Part shown: positions 23,944-32,460 of the stretch, one piece after another
How positions within the stretch are numbered: the stretch's first letter is position 1
Layout: every line of letters starts with the position of its first letter
DNA from: Selaginella moellendorffii
Taxonomy: Eukaryota > Streptophyta > Lycopodiopsida > Selaginellales > Selaginellaceae
Direction: 5' to 3'
NCBI RefSeq assembly: GCF_000143415.4
Contig: NW_003314267.1
Span: forward strand, 544,908-608,907
Length of the DNA: 64,000 nucleotides
Made by a program: the position numbers and the translations under genes
The notes under the pieces: generated by a model
Seen by the model: only the letters and a program-made list of their open reading frames with translations
The model's database searches: none
Told to the model about the DNA's origin: nothing

Positions 23944-25026
23944 GCTCTTCTACGTGGTGAGGTAGTCTTCAACAAGACCAAAATGACTCCCGGCCATATT
24001 GTGACATACGAGGACTTGTGCACGACTTTGAGAGCTCGTGCGCTATTGAAGGATTGGATCTTCGAGCAAGTGGCGATGGAGAGGGTGAGCATCGACACCA
24101 CGCAAGAGATGATGGAAGAGCTAGAGTTGTCAAATGAAGACATCGACGAGTACGTGAAGGGGGCCCCCAAGTTCATCGATCTGCTGCGGGATGCCACGAA
24201 AAGTAAAGCTGAGAAGTTGGATCACTATCCAAATTTCATTAAGATTGATGTCGACCGCCGGCTTCAGAAACAACTCGACCCCGCAGCAGAGGCCAATCGA
24301 GAACCTTACCGGGTATACGTGAATTCGGATGAGGATCAAAGGTGGAGGAGCATCGTTTCCCGCGGAGATGAGCAGGTCAAGAACATCTTTTGTGTGATGG
24401 ACTTCACAAACGAGGAGATCACTCATGCAGACGAAGTCAGCTCCATCATTGACTTAATGGTGGGACTTGTGGAGGTGGAATCTTCAGTCCACTATATGAT
24501 CTACGACTCCGAATCCTATCACAAGTTCTAGAAGGCCTTGAACGAGGTGAAGGCTCGGTTGAAAGGCAAGGAGATGCGGGAGATCCATGGGATAATGGCT
24601 AAGAAGAAGATACCGACGAATGTCCGCATCTTCACACTCGCCCTTGTTATTGGTCCTGCAGCAGAGTGGGACTGGAGTGACTTCCCAGCTTCGTTTGACA
24701 AGGCCGATCGAATTGATCTGAGGGAGGTCAATTTACCGTGCCTGAGGAACTGAAGACGGCTATAGAGCTTTTGAATCCAAAGAAAGCTCTAGGTGCAGCA
24801 TGGGAAATGCTCAGCTGGGTCTTCAACGCAATAGCGGGTGGGTCACCTGCTTCCGACTCTAAGGGCAAATGCGTTGTCGAGTACAACTGCGGCGGACTAT
24901 TCTTTTGAGCCGCACTACTCAAGGGTGTCCCGTGTGTTGCGGTGACAAACTCCATTGAAGAGGTGACTTCAATAGAGCATATAATTACAGTTGCCAAAGA
25001 AAAACAGTATCTTCTCTATGAACCTG
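23944..25026 (+). pseudogene. Middle segment of the plus-strand transposon gene, possibly methylase-like
   Basis: A long coding frame with good amino-acid character, interrupted by TAG at 24529 and TGA at 24906 and by a one-base shift near 24728. The N-terminal half is acidic and helical (EMMEELELSNEDIDEYVKG). The C-terminal part has VVEYNCGGLFF-stop-AALLKGVPCVAVTNS. Its Gly-rich turn, following Ala-rich helix and beta strand resemble motif I of SAM-dependent methyltransferases. No DPPY or other catalytic motif is seen, so this is a weak suggestion. ParB-like domains are often fused to DNA methylases in phages. The segment ends at a splice donor (CCTG|GTGAGT, 25027). Confidence 0.4.
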
Positions 25027-25531
25027 GTGAGTACGCACTTTAAGTTTAAATATTATCTCACAAGCTCTGTATGCAGGAGCGTGGCCACCCCCAGATGCTG
25101 AAACGGCGTTAACAGCTACTGTTGAAGATACCCATGTTGGGCCGAGCTCACAACCTGCACAAGGTAAGGTCACGTGAGGCCTCACGCCATTTTGATTATA
25201 GATTGTTGTGAATATTCAAACACGAGGACTGAAAAACGCACTGGTGGCGCGTCGAAGAAGGACAAACAGACAAGCAATAGGGAAAAAGGAGGTACAAATT
25301 ATATTTGCAATGGCATGTGGTCTCATGCCATTCCTTGCAGGAGACACTTCTTTAAAGGCAAAATAGGCAAGCACCAGCCAAGCTCAAACTGACAGTGGTC
25401 ATAAAAAGTGAAAGCACGTTGGACAGTCGTCGGGATCAGAGGCGTTTGATTCGAAAAGGAAGAAGGGCAACGAAAAGATGATAGGTAATGCCTCACGGTT
25501 ATGGCATGTGTGCTCATGCCATTCATTGCAG
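25027..25531 (+). other. Cluster of micro-introns, three of four built around the palindrome
   Basis: Introns at 25027-25076 (50 bp), 25164-25201 (38 bp), 25292-25340 (49 bp) and 25485-25531 (47 bp) each begin GT(G/A) and end (C/T)AG. Joining the exons keeps a Lys/Ser/Gln-rich frame, with stops TAG at 25364 and TGA at 25409. The last three introns contain little besides splice signals and one 22-bp palindrome. Confidence 0.65.
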
Positions 25532-26947
25532 ATCAAGGGCTGAGTGAAAGTAGCCAGTCACCACCTCCTAACTCAGATTCCTATGGCGGACTCCCCTTCC
25601 CCAATCTCAATGGAGAGGTACAATGGATGAGGGATGCTTTTCAAGTCAGGGCCACGTTTTTCTCATCTCGTCATCTTTGAAGGGTGCAAGAACGTGCAGA
25701 AACCATATTAAGACAGTCGGGTGAGGATACGGTCCTAGGTCACGCACTAAAACAGGCTATGGATGTCTTGTATTTTGAGATGGAGACTCGGCCAGATGAT
25801 TTTCCCAAGATGGTCCTGGAAGAACAAGCCATCCAGCCTGAGCAGCCTATGGAATAAATGCAGGAGGGGGATGAGGAGCCAGAGAAAGATAATGAGCAGG
25901 AAGAGCAGAAGGACGAAGAGGAGGACAAAGAAGAGGAGGACGAAGAAGAGGAGGACAAAGAGGACTTGGATGGTCCTCACAATGGTGATGATCACAATAA
26001 CGACGACGATGATGATGACGACAATGGCCAACCTGAGGTGGCCAAAGAGCAGCGGAGGAAGGTCATACAAGACAAACCATCAGGTAAATAATAGTACATC
26101 CATTCCTAACCTTTTACTATTTCTAACATTGTCCATGTAGGTTGCAGAGCAAATGGTAAGTAGAGATTATTCAGTTGAATTAAGATACAAACTCTAGCCT
26201 TTAGTGTCAAGGAAGGATAGTGCCAAGCAAGGGTCGAAACGTATGTCCAATCCTTCAGAATCAGCAGTGCGCCCAAGTGATATCGGTCCTAGTTCCTCAA
26301 TAGCAGTTGATGGTAAATACAGTATAGTCGATTCAATGTGCTAATGAGTTTGTTTTTAGTAGCCAGTAGGGAGGATACCATCTCAATCGAAGGGAGATAT
26401 TTGGACATGCATATGGATCCGCCAGTGGACTCTACTTGCCTGCAAGAGTCATCAGAGCTGGTGGAGACTACTATCCATATCAACGCCAAGCAAGCTGACC
26501 ACGCTCCACTTGATGCTGCCCATACCACTGAATCAATCTTGTCCACGTATCCAACTGACAGTGACCAGGTGCCATTGGACCCGCATGAGGCCGCCCCAGC
26601 CGCCAAGCCGGTCATATCCTCATTTCCAACGGACTCAATGTGTGCCCAATCGTCTGACTACGTGCCGTTGGAACCTCCCTACACTGCCCCTGCTGCCTGT
26701 TCGGTCATGTCCACTTTGCCAATGGAGGCACCAGCTGAAATGGCGCGTGATCACACGCCATCGGAACCACCCCATGCCACTGTTGAGCCAGTTGTACTAG
26801 AGTCTACAGCTGAAATGGCATGTGCCCACACACCATCGGATGCAATTGACCCCACATTGTAGAGGAGAGTATTTCCGCCCTTCACGTTTCCTCGACCAAA
26901 ACCCTCTCAACGACCATCGGGAGCACCATTCGCTAATATTGTAGATG
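25532..26947 (+). pseudogene. Acidic and tandem-repeat linker of the plus-strand transposon gene
   Basis: Frames continue from the micro-intron cluster. Residues encoded at 25860-26090 are almost entirely Glu/Asp (long EEDKEE and DDDDDD runs), likely disordered. After small introns near 26083 and 26317, 26338-26862 encodes four to five imperfect repeats of about 25-30 residues starting DHAPLD, DQVPLD, DYVPLE and DHTPSE. TGA at 25678, TAA at 25855 and TAG at 26860 each fit a lost CGA, CAA or CAG, and open frame resumes after each. The last two repeats contain palindrome copies read as EMARDHTPSE and EMACAHTPSD. The segment ends at a 47-bp intron (26948-26994). Confidence 0.5.
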
Positions 26948-26994
26948 GTAAAATTGACTTGTACCATTTTTTATGCTGACGCATTTCATTTCAG

Positions 26995-27857
26995 AGTCAC
27001 GGCGAAGGTACTGTATCGTTTTTGATCTGAACAGTGTCCTTTTCTCCCATGAGCGTGGCTCGTCCTCGAATGTCACTGCACCCTCCAAAGCCTGCGGTCG
27101 CAAGTTGGTCAAAAGAGACAGATTCACATTAATCACACGGGAAAAACTGCGGGATCTAATAATGACCATACGACACTTAAAACAGAGGGCCGGGTTCAAT
27201 TTGCAATTGGGAGTTTGGACATCTATGATGTGCCACAATGCATTAATGTTGCTACAGATGATGCACGATCAGACGCGAGTAATATTACCATTTGACTTTC
27301 TCGTAACGCAGGAGGATTGCTTGACTATGGTCCATGTGAGGGGTAGCAAGCCCATCTTCGTCAAGCCAGAGGCTGTAGTGATGAACCGGACTACTAGGTC
27401 AAGTGAAATCCTCATCATCGATGACTCGCCGATTAAAACTGCAGTGAACACGCACACATATGCAGTGCACCCCATCTCTTGCAGTATGGAAACTAGGGAG
27501 AAGAAACCGTATGTTCTAGGGGACCTTGCAAAACGGCTTGGAGCGATGGTGATAGAGAACCGGCCAGTCCAGGAGGTGGCTGCAGAAATCAACCAAATGG
27601 CAAATGGAACGGTATATCAGAAGCCATTTGATCGGACAGACACCAGTCATCATTTATGGCATGTATATTGTCTAGCCAAGCACTATCCGCATCTCCATAA
27701 TCTGCTCAACCAGATGGGTTCTTCGACCACTGAACATGAGCATGGACGTATTAGAGAAGAGATGGCATTACTATTGGGTTTAAATCCTGATAGTGTGGAG
27801 AGTGATGAAATTCCAAGATTATTGTATAGGCGTTGGAGGCAAAAAATAACAGTTTGA
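26995..27857 (+). CDS. FCP1/NIF-type HAD phosphatase-like domain, C-terminal part of the transposon gene
   Basis: After the acceptor TTTCAG (26994) the frame is uninterrupted for 287 codons to TGA at 27855-27857. Near the start is CIVFDLNSVLFSHERG, matching HAD motif I (D-x-D-x-T/V) with Asn in place of the second Asp. Next come LGVWTSMM (motif II region, W-T-S), KPIFVKP, and EILIIDDSPIKTAV, the Asp-Asp-Ser-Pro motif of FCP1/SCP-type (NLI-interacting factor) phosphatases. The Asn substitution is also seen in plant FCP1-like proteins and may reduce or alter catalysis. The C-terminal helical tail (HHLWHVYCLAKHYPHLHNLL) is not part of the known fold. The segment splices in frame to the upstream acidic linker, so it is probably the end of one large protein. 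A phosphatase domain in a DNA transposon is unusual. Confidence 0.65.
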
Positions 27858-28275
27858 GATGGCATATATTTATTTAAAAATGTAACTTATTATGGCATGG
27901 GGTTCCATGCCATTGTATTAATATTAAAAGACAATTCTTTGAGAGGATTTGCATTATACTAGAAGTGTTACAGCATGTTATTGGAAGTCTACGAAGTTGT
28001 TTTATTAATAAGGGGAAAGTAAAGATTGAATGGGGACTTGGGCTCCACCTAGACTCAGAGCAACTGAGCCAATATTAAAAGGATGGAAAGAAATTGGACG
28101 ACGATGACAAGGAGAAGAGAGAGGTGAAGCAGTGGCAGGGGGAGGAGAAGTGATTGAGTAGACATTTCCTTGTTTAAAATAAAATGGCATGTGCCTCAAT
28201 GCAGTTGAATTTTGTTATATTTATATACTATATAAAGGTTTGGAAACCTTATTTTACAAGTGGGATAATGACAAT

Positions 28276-28299
28276 TCCCACTTTAACGAAATAGAGCGT
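28276..28299 (-). repeat. Right terminal inverted repeat
   Basis: Exact reverse complement of 15526-15547 over 22 bp (28276-28297). Just inside, the sequence GTGGGATAATGACAATTCCCAC forms a further imperfect palindrome with the TIR. Confidence 0.9.
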
Positions 28300-28920
28300 A
28301 CTACAAAATTTTATACTTATATAAGTTTGAGCTATTGGTAAACCAGAATAGGAGTTAAATTGTGACTATGGATGAGATGAGGGTGAGAAATTTTTCATTT
28401 CTTACAAACTTCTTTCTCAAATTGCTGCAAAAATCCCCCCCAAAGCCCTCCAAAAACTTGCATGCTCATATGGCGGCAAAATTAGGATGGGCAAAATTTT
28501 TAAATGATGTGGCAATTTAGCTATGTGGCATTATTTTATTTATGTATTTTACCAAGTTTCAGGCTTCAAAAGAAATTTATAAGGGAGACACCAAGTTCCC
28601 CCCTTCCCCCTTATTTTTGGTGCTATGCCACCAAAGGGGGGTATTGTAGTGCACTTTATCTCTCTCCCTTTAAGCCAATTGGAAAAGGGGCAATTGCTTG
28701 ATGAGAGATCCCTTAGTGACTATTTCATCCCCATTTATCTCTCAAAGTTCCAAGGATCCACAGTGACAGTATATTCAAATCTCATCCCATAATCACATGC
28801 GCTACACTCACCCCTCCTTCAGAGATATCAATGTCTTCATTAACTATTGACTATTGAGCCAAGGGGAACCAGTACCTCCATTTCTGCATTGAATCTACTA
28901 ATCCTTCTATTGTGTAAAAG

Positions 28921-29216
28921 TTATTCTATGTGAGGTAACTAGTCATCCATTCATACCGCCCATAGTGGATACTCTACATAAGAGGAAGGATGTATGCATG
29001 GATGCCCAATACGTACGATTTCAAATTTAGGGGTAGGAATATACCTTACTCAAGGGTATTCCATGTGAGGTAGCTAGTCATCCACCCATACCGCAGTCCT
29101 ATAGTGGATACCTTCGTCTGTGGATACTCCACATAAAAGGAAGGACGTACGCATGGATGCCCAATATGTACGATTTCAAATTTAGGGGTAGGAATATACC
29201 TTGCTCAAGGGTATAT
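28921..29216. repeat. Imperfect tandem duplication inside TRIM 1
   Basis: Two units of about 136-160 bp in tandem share ATGTGAGGTA(A/G)CTAGTCATCC, GCATGGATGCCCAATA(C/T)GTACG and TAGGGGTAGGAATATACC. The second unit has a short extra copy of the 'GTGGATAC' block. Confidence 0.7.
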
Positions 29217-29244
29217 TATATTTTTAAGTAGCCACTAATCAATG

Positions 29245-29255
29245 GGAATCGAACC
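29245..29255 (-). promoter_or_regulatory. Pol III B-box-like sequence next to the TRIM 1 primer site
   Basis: The minus strand reads GGTTCGATTCC, a match to the tRNA B-box consensus GGTTCGANNCC, about 10 bp downstream of the primer binding site. No convincing A box or full tRNA cloverleaf is seen. It could be residual tRNA-derived sequence or chance. Confidence 0.35.
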
Positions 29256-29441
29256 CATGCCATTTGCTCTGATACCATATGTAGCGCACTTTATCTCTCT
29301 CCCCTTAAGCCAACTGAAAAAGGGGCAATTGCTTGATGAGAGAGCCCTTAGTGGCTATTTTATCCCCATTTATCTCCCAAGGTTCCAAGGATTCACGGTG
29401 ACAATATATCCAAATCTCATCCCATGATCACATGCGCTACA

Positions 29442-31640
29442 CTTATGGAATCTAAGGTTTTATTTCTCCCCTTGGAAATTTTCCCCCCAAGGTAGAGTAT
29501 AGAACCCCACCCTTAAGCACATGTCAGGCATAGGCATATGGCAGACGATTATAAAAGTAGTTACTAGCAATGGGGAAATGGTTAGACTCTTTTTCTAATC
29601 CATTTTTACTCAAGTTTGTACTTGTATCTTTTGCGACTTAAGTTAGCTTTAAATGATTACATGTGTGAACTTTTTAAAGTTTTTAGGATAAGGCAGTTAA
29701 TTATTCTGGTCCTAAAATTGACTTATGTGTGACTTAAGTTTATGTGTTAATGGGTCAATGTGTATAAAATTCAATTCCTTTGTCCTAACTTAAGTCACCT
29801 CTTGGGCATGACTTATTTTAGGACTAAGGAAGCTTATTGCATCATCTTTGTATTGTCTTTGGTATGTATCATCTAGGTGACAGTTCTTGTAGCAATTGCA
29901 CCTAAAATGTAGGGTAAAGGAGGATCAAGCACAGTGTTTGATGATCAAGAGTAGCAATTGATGGGTGATGGACATATACAAACTGTGAAAGTATAGCCTA
30001 TCAAGGTTTGAAGCTAGATGTGTCAAAAACATTACCACAGGGATAATTGGCTTGTGGTAGCTAAGTGTTCATAGTGACATTGCTTTTTGATCCTTTGATG
30101 TCATTGTGAAGTAGAATTTACCAAGTGTTGGATTGTTCACCCACCAATAGGGAATATGAGCTAGGTTTAGACTATTGTGAGACAGGCTAGTTTTACCCAC
30201 TAATGCCTTGTGTCACAATAGTAATTGAACTTAGTATAAGAGGAATTGTTGATTCGCACAATTGGTCATTGCACTTGATTGAAAAGCTAGTGGTGCAAAG
30301 CTACTATGTATGGGATTATAACTAAATGACTCTAAGTCAGAATCCATGCTAGATGTGGTGCCATCTACCTCTTGTGTTGTTACTTGATCTTAGATAGGGG
30401 TGCCATGTGCACCCTAGGGGACTTGTGCATGACTAAGCTTGCTGCTTGTGCTGAACCTATAAACACACATTGAACAACTTGGGAGATAAATCCTTTGCAA
30501 TGACTTAAATAAGGGATGGAGTACTATAAGTGGTAGAGTAGCCTTGCTGCTATGATCTACTAAAGTTCATCCTTCTGTCTCCAAGATTTTCCCTCAACAA
30601 TGGCTTCACTAGTTTTGGTTCCTCCAGGCCTTGGCTACAGGCCTTGGCTCCTCCATGCCTTGGCTCCTGTAGGCCTTGGCTCCTCCAAGCCTTGGCTCCC
30701 AGCTCTCCCAACACTAGTGAGGTTTTGAGTAGTCCCAGAAGTCCAAGAAGTCCCAGGAGTCTGGCTACTTGATGGTGGGAGCAGTCAAGTAGTTGGACTT
30801 TTGGGACTTCTCGGACTCCTGGGATTACTTGGACTCCTGACATGTTAGATTGTATCACAGCCTAAATCATGTGGCATATGGAGCGAGTGACCCAGGTAGA
30901 GCAGCGGTTAGGGGTTGGGAGGACTCTCGGGAGTCTGAGTAGTCTCGAGAGTCTGAGAAGTCCTGAGAGTCAAGGCTGCTTGACTGCTCCTATTCAAATT
31001 CAAAAACTCAGTCCCACCTCAACTTAACTTGTTTTTAGTTAAGCCAGTATCAATTCACATTTAAAACTTAAGTCCCCAATTTAAAAACATATACCCACAG
31101 TAGTATATGCTCAAAGAATTTAGCCTAAGTTTTACAACTTAAGATGTTTTTATACATCATTCCTAAAATTACAAATAAAAGTCATCCAAGCCACAAGCTA
31201 CATCATATACCCATGTCAAAAGTGGCACCAAGAAGCCCCTCTGTTCCTAAAATAAGTCACCTCTTAACTTAGGTATAAGGATTTAGAAGTTAGGTTGGGA
31301 ATGTACTTAAGTCAATTTTAAATACACCTCATGTGTGAACACTACATAACTTCTCAACTTTCTTAAGAAATCTGACTTGAAAATGATGTAAGATTCATGG
31401 TGTGTGAGGGCATCCTCATTCTAAAGTGGACTTAAGTGTGACTTAAGTTACATATCCTAACCTAGCTTAATTTTTTTTGAGTTATGTTAGGATTGATTCA
31501 CACTAGGGCAGGATTGATTCACACTAAACAGAATGTCCTTCATTTTTGCATTTTGTACAAAAGACTCCTTGTTTAAGCTTAATTAAAGCTAACTTCTTCA
31601 ATACATGTTTAATGTCTTTACCCTATGTCTATTTCTTCTT
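29442..31640. other. Gene-free stretch with short tandem repeats
   Basis: No credible gene. 30598-30712 repeats CCTTGGCTCCT(CC) about six times at 16-18-bp spacing. 30720-30990 repeats (AG)TCC(CA)(A/G)GAAGTC and GGGAGTCTGAG-type units. 'ACTTAAGTTA/TGACTTAAG' words recur through 29620-31470. Confidence 0.5.
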
Positions 31641-31649
31641 GGTTTTGAT

Positions 31650-32460
31650 TAGTATTTCTTCCTCTTCATCATCAGAGTCATCATTAGCTGAGAAGATTAA
31701 CCTTTAGTGAATTGCTTAAACCGTTTCTCAAGTTTTAAGATTCCTTGAGAAAGTGAATCAACACTTTCTTTCATCAAGTGTATCAGCCAAGGCTATCATG
31801 TTTTGATAGGCTTCTAGTAATCCTTGTATATAAGATAAACTCTTGCCTTTATCAGTGATTAGATATTTACATTTCTTTGCATGTAAGTTGAATCGTCTAC
31901 ATTCTCCATCGAAAGGGAACCCTAGATTATATTCCTCTCTGCACGGAAGCATATTCACGATATGTGGTGGAATATCCCATGCCTAATCTTCGTTGGGAAA
32001 AGTATGGCTTGATGCTGTTCCTGATTGTTCATCTTGACAATCTGGTTGAATTTTTTTATGCAATTCTGAATCTTCTGACTTACTTCTTGTGAAAATCATA
32101 TATGTAGTTATGCTTCCAATTGTACTCATCAAGTTGATGATTGCCATTGTGGTTGCTGATCTTGAAAGTTTGGTTGGTGAGCTTTGGGTTGTATAAACCC
32201 CTTGATCTAAAGTGTCATCCTCAATCAAGTTTGAATCTGGTGTAGTTGTGATAGATGTTTTCTCACTTGGTCTTTGGGAACTAGTAATTCCTGTTTTGTT
32301 TTGAAATTCTTGTTCAACTTTATCTCATAACTCAGTTATTATACACTCTTGTTCCTCTGTATGTTTTAGTTGGAAAATGTTCCTTTGTTCATTTCTTATT
32401 TGGTTTCGTAAATCTCTTTCTTGAGCTTTTATAGGATTGGTCCTATTGGGGTACATTTAG
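31650..32460 (-). pseudogene. Decayed ORF of unknown, probably mobile-element, origin
   Basis: A single minus-strand frame is nearly open for about 260 codons, with only one to a few stops (for example just upstream of DKVEQEFQNK). Features are a Gln/Glu-rich coiled N-terminal part (RDLRNQIRNEQRNIFQLK), a middle LMSTIGSITTYMIF segment, a Cys-bearing FPFDGECRRFNLHAKKCKYL, YIQGLLEAYQNMIALADTLD, and an acidic tail (DDSDDEEEE). The organisation could suit a retroelement or pararetrovirus structural protein, but I see no diagnostic zinc knuckle or enzyme motif and do not assign a family. Confidence 0.35.

Larger units (their letters stand above)
15750..28205. repeat. Dispersed 22-bp palindrome family, at least 24 copies (core GGCATGNGGCCNCATGCC)
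   Basis: Copies (some degenerate) lie at 15750, 16009, 16098, 16509, 16698, 16858, 17004, 18346, 19992, 20062, 20160, 20767, 20842, 22253, 22330, 22390, 23667, 25169, 25310, 25501, 26740, 26815, 27892 and 28184. Each is about 22 bp, flanked by AT, with G/A wobble such as CATG/CGTG in the arms. Both halves pair, so each site is an inverted repeat with a GGCC-like centre. They sit between the TIRs only. Several lie inside introns, two are in coding sequence, and one lies about 95 bp from the right end. Confidence 0.9.
15524..28299. mobile_element. 12.8-kb TIR DNA transposon with divergent transposase-like and ParB/HAD-like genes
   Basis: The ends are inverted repeats: GCTCTATTTCGTTAAAGTGG (plus GA) at 15526-15547 and its exact reverse complement at 28276-28297, extending to 24 bp with one mismatch. 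The bases just outside are ACTA (15520-15523) and ACTA (28300-28303), a possible 4-bp target duplication. Inside are a minus-strand DDE-like transposase gene, a plus-strand gene or gene set with ParB-like and HAD-like domains, a roughly 2-kb divergent promoter region, and at least 24 copies of a 22-bp palindrome found nowhere else in the window. Stops in both genes show this copy is non-autonomous today. The TIR and TSD are seen directly; the superfamily is not settled. Confidence 0.85.
28645..29441 (-). mobile_element. TRIM retrotransposon 1
   Basis: Two 162-bp direct repeats (28645-28806, 29280-29441), each TGTAG(T/C)GCAC...GCGCTACA, flank a 473-bp non-coding interior. On the minus strand the right repeat is followed, two bases on, by a perfect TGGTATCAGAGC primer site (29266-29277), and a purine tract GAAGGAGGGGTGAG abuts the left repeat. 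Together these define a terminal-repeat retrotransposon in miniature. Flanking 5-mers GGTAT and CTTAT agree at only three bases, so the target duplication is weak. The LTR terminus TGTAGTGCAC is shared with the LARD-like element at 6571, suggesting the same mobilising family. Confidence 0.85.

Noticed and set aside
15750-28205. CRISPR-like array of palindromes
   Set aside because: Spacing is irregular (40 bp to more than 2 kb), there are no uniform spacers, and the context is a plant transposon.
29230-29280. A tRNA gene next to the TRIM primer site
   Set aside because: A B-box-like word is present, but no cloverleaf, A box or acceptor stem could be drawn. The tRNA-like end is the retroelement primer site.
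31650-32460. Endogenous pararetrovirus coat-like ORF
   Set aside because: Low-level resemblance in organisation only; no zinc knuckle, movement protein or reverse transcriptase motif nearby, so it is left as unknown.
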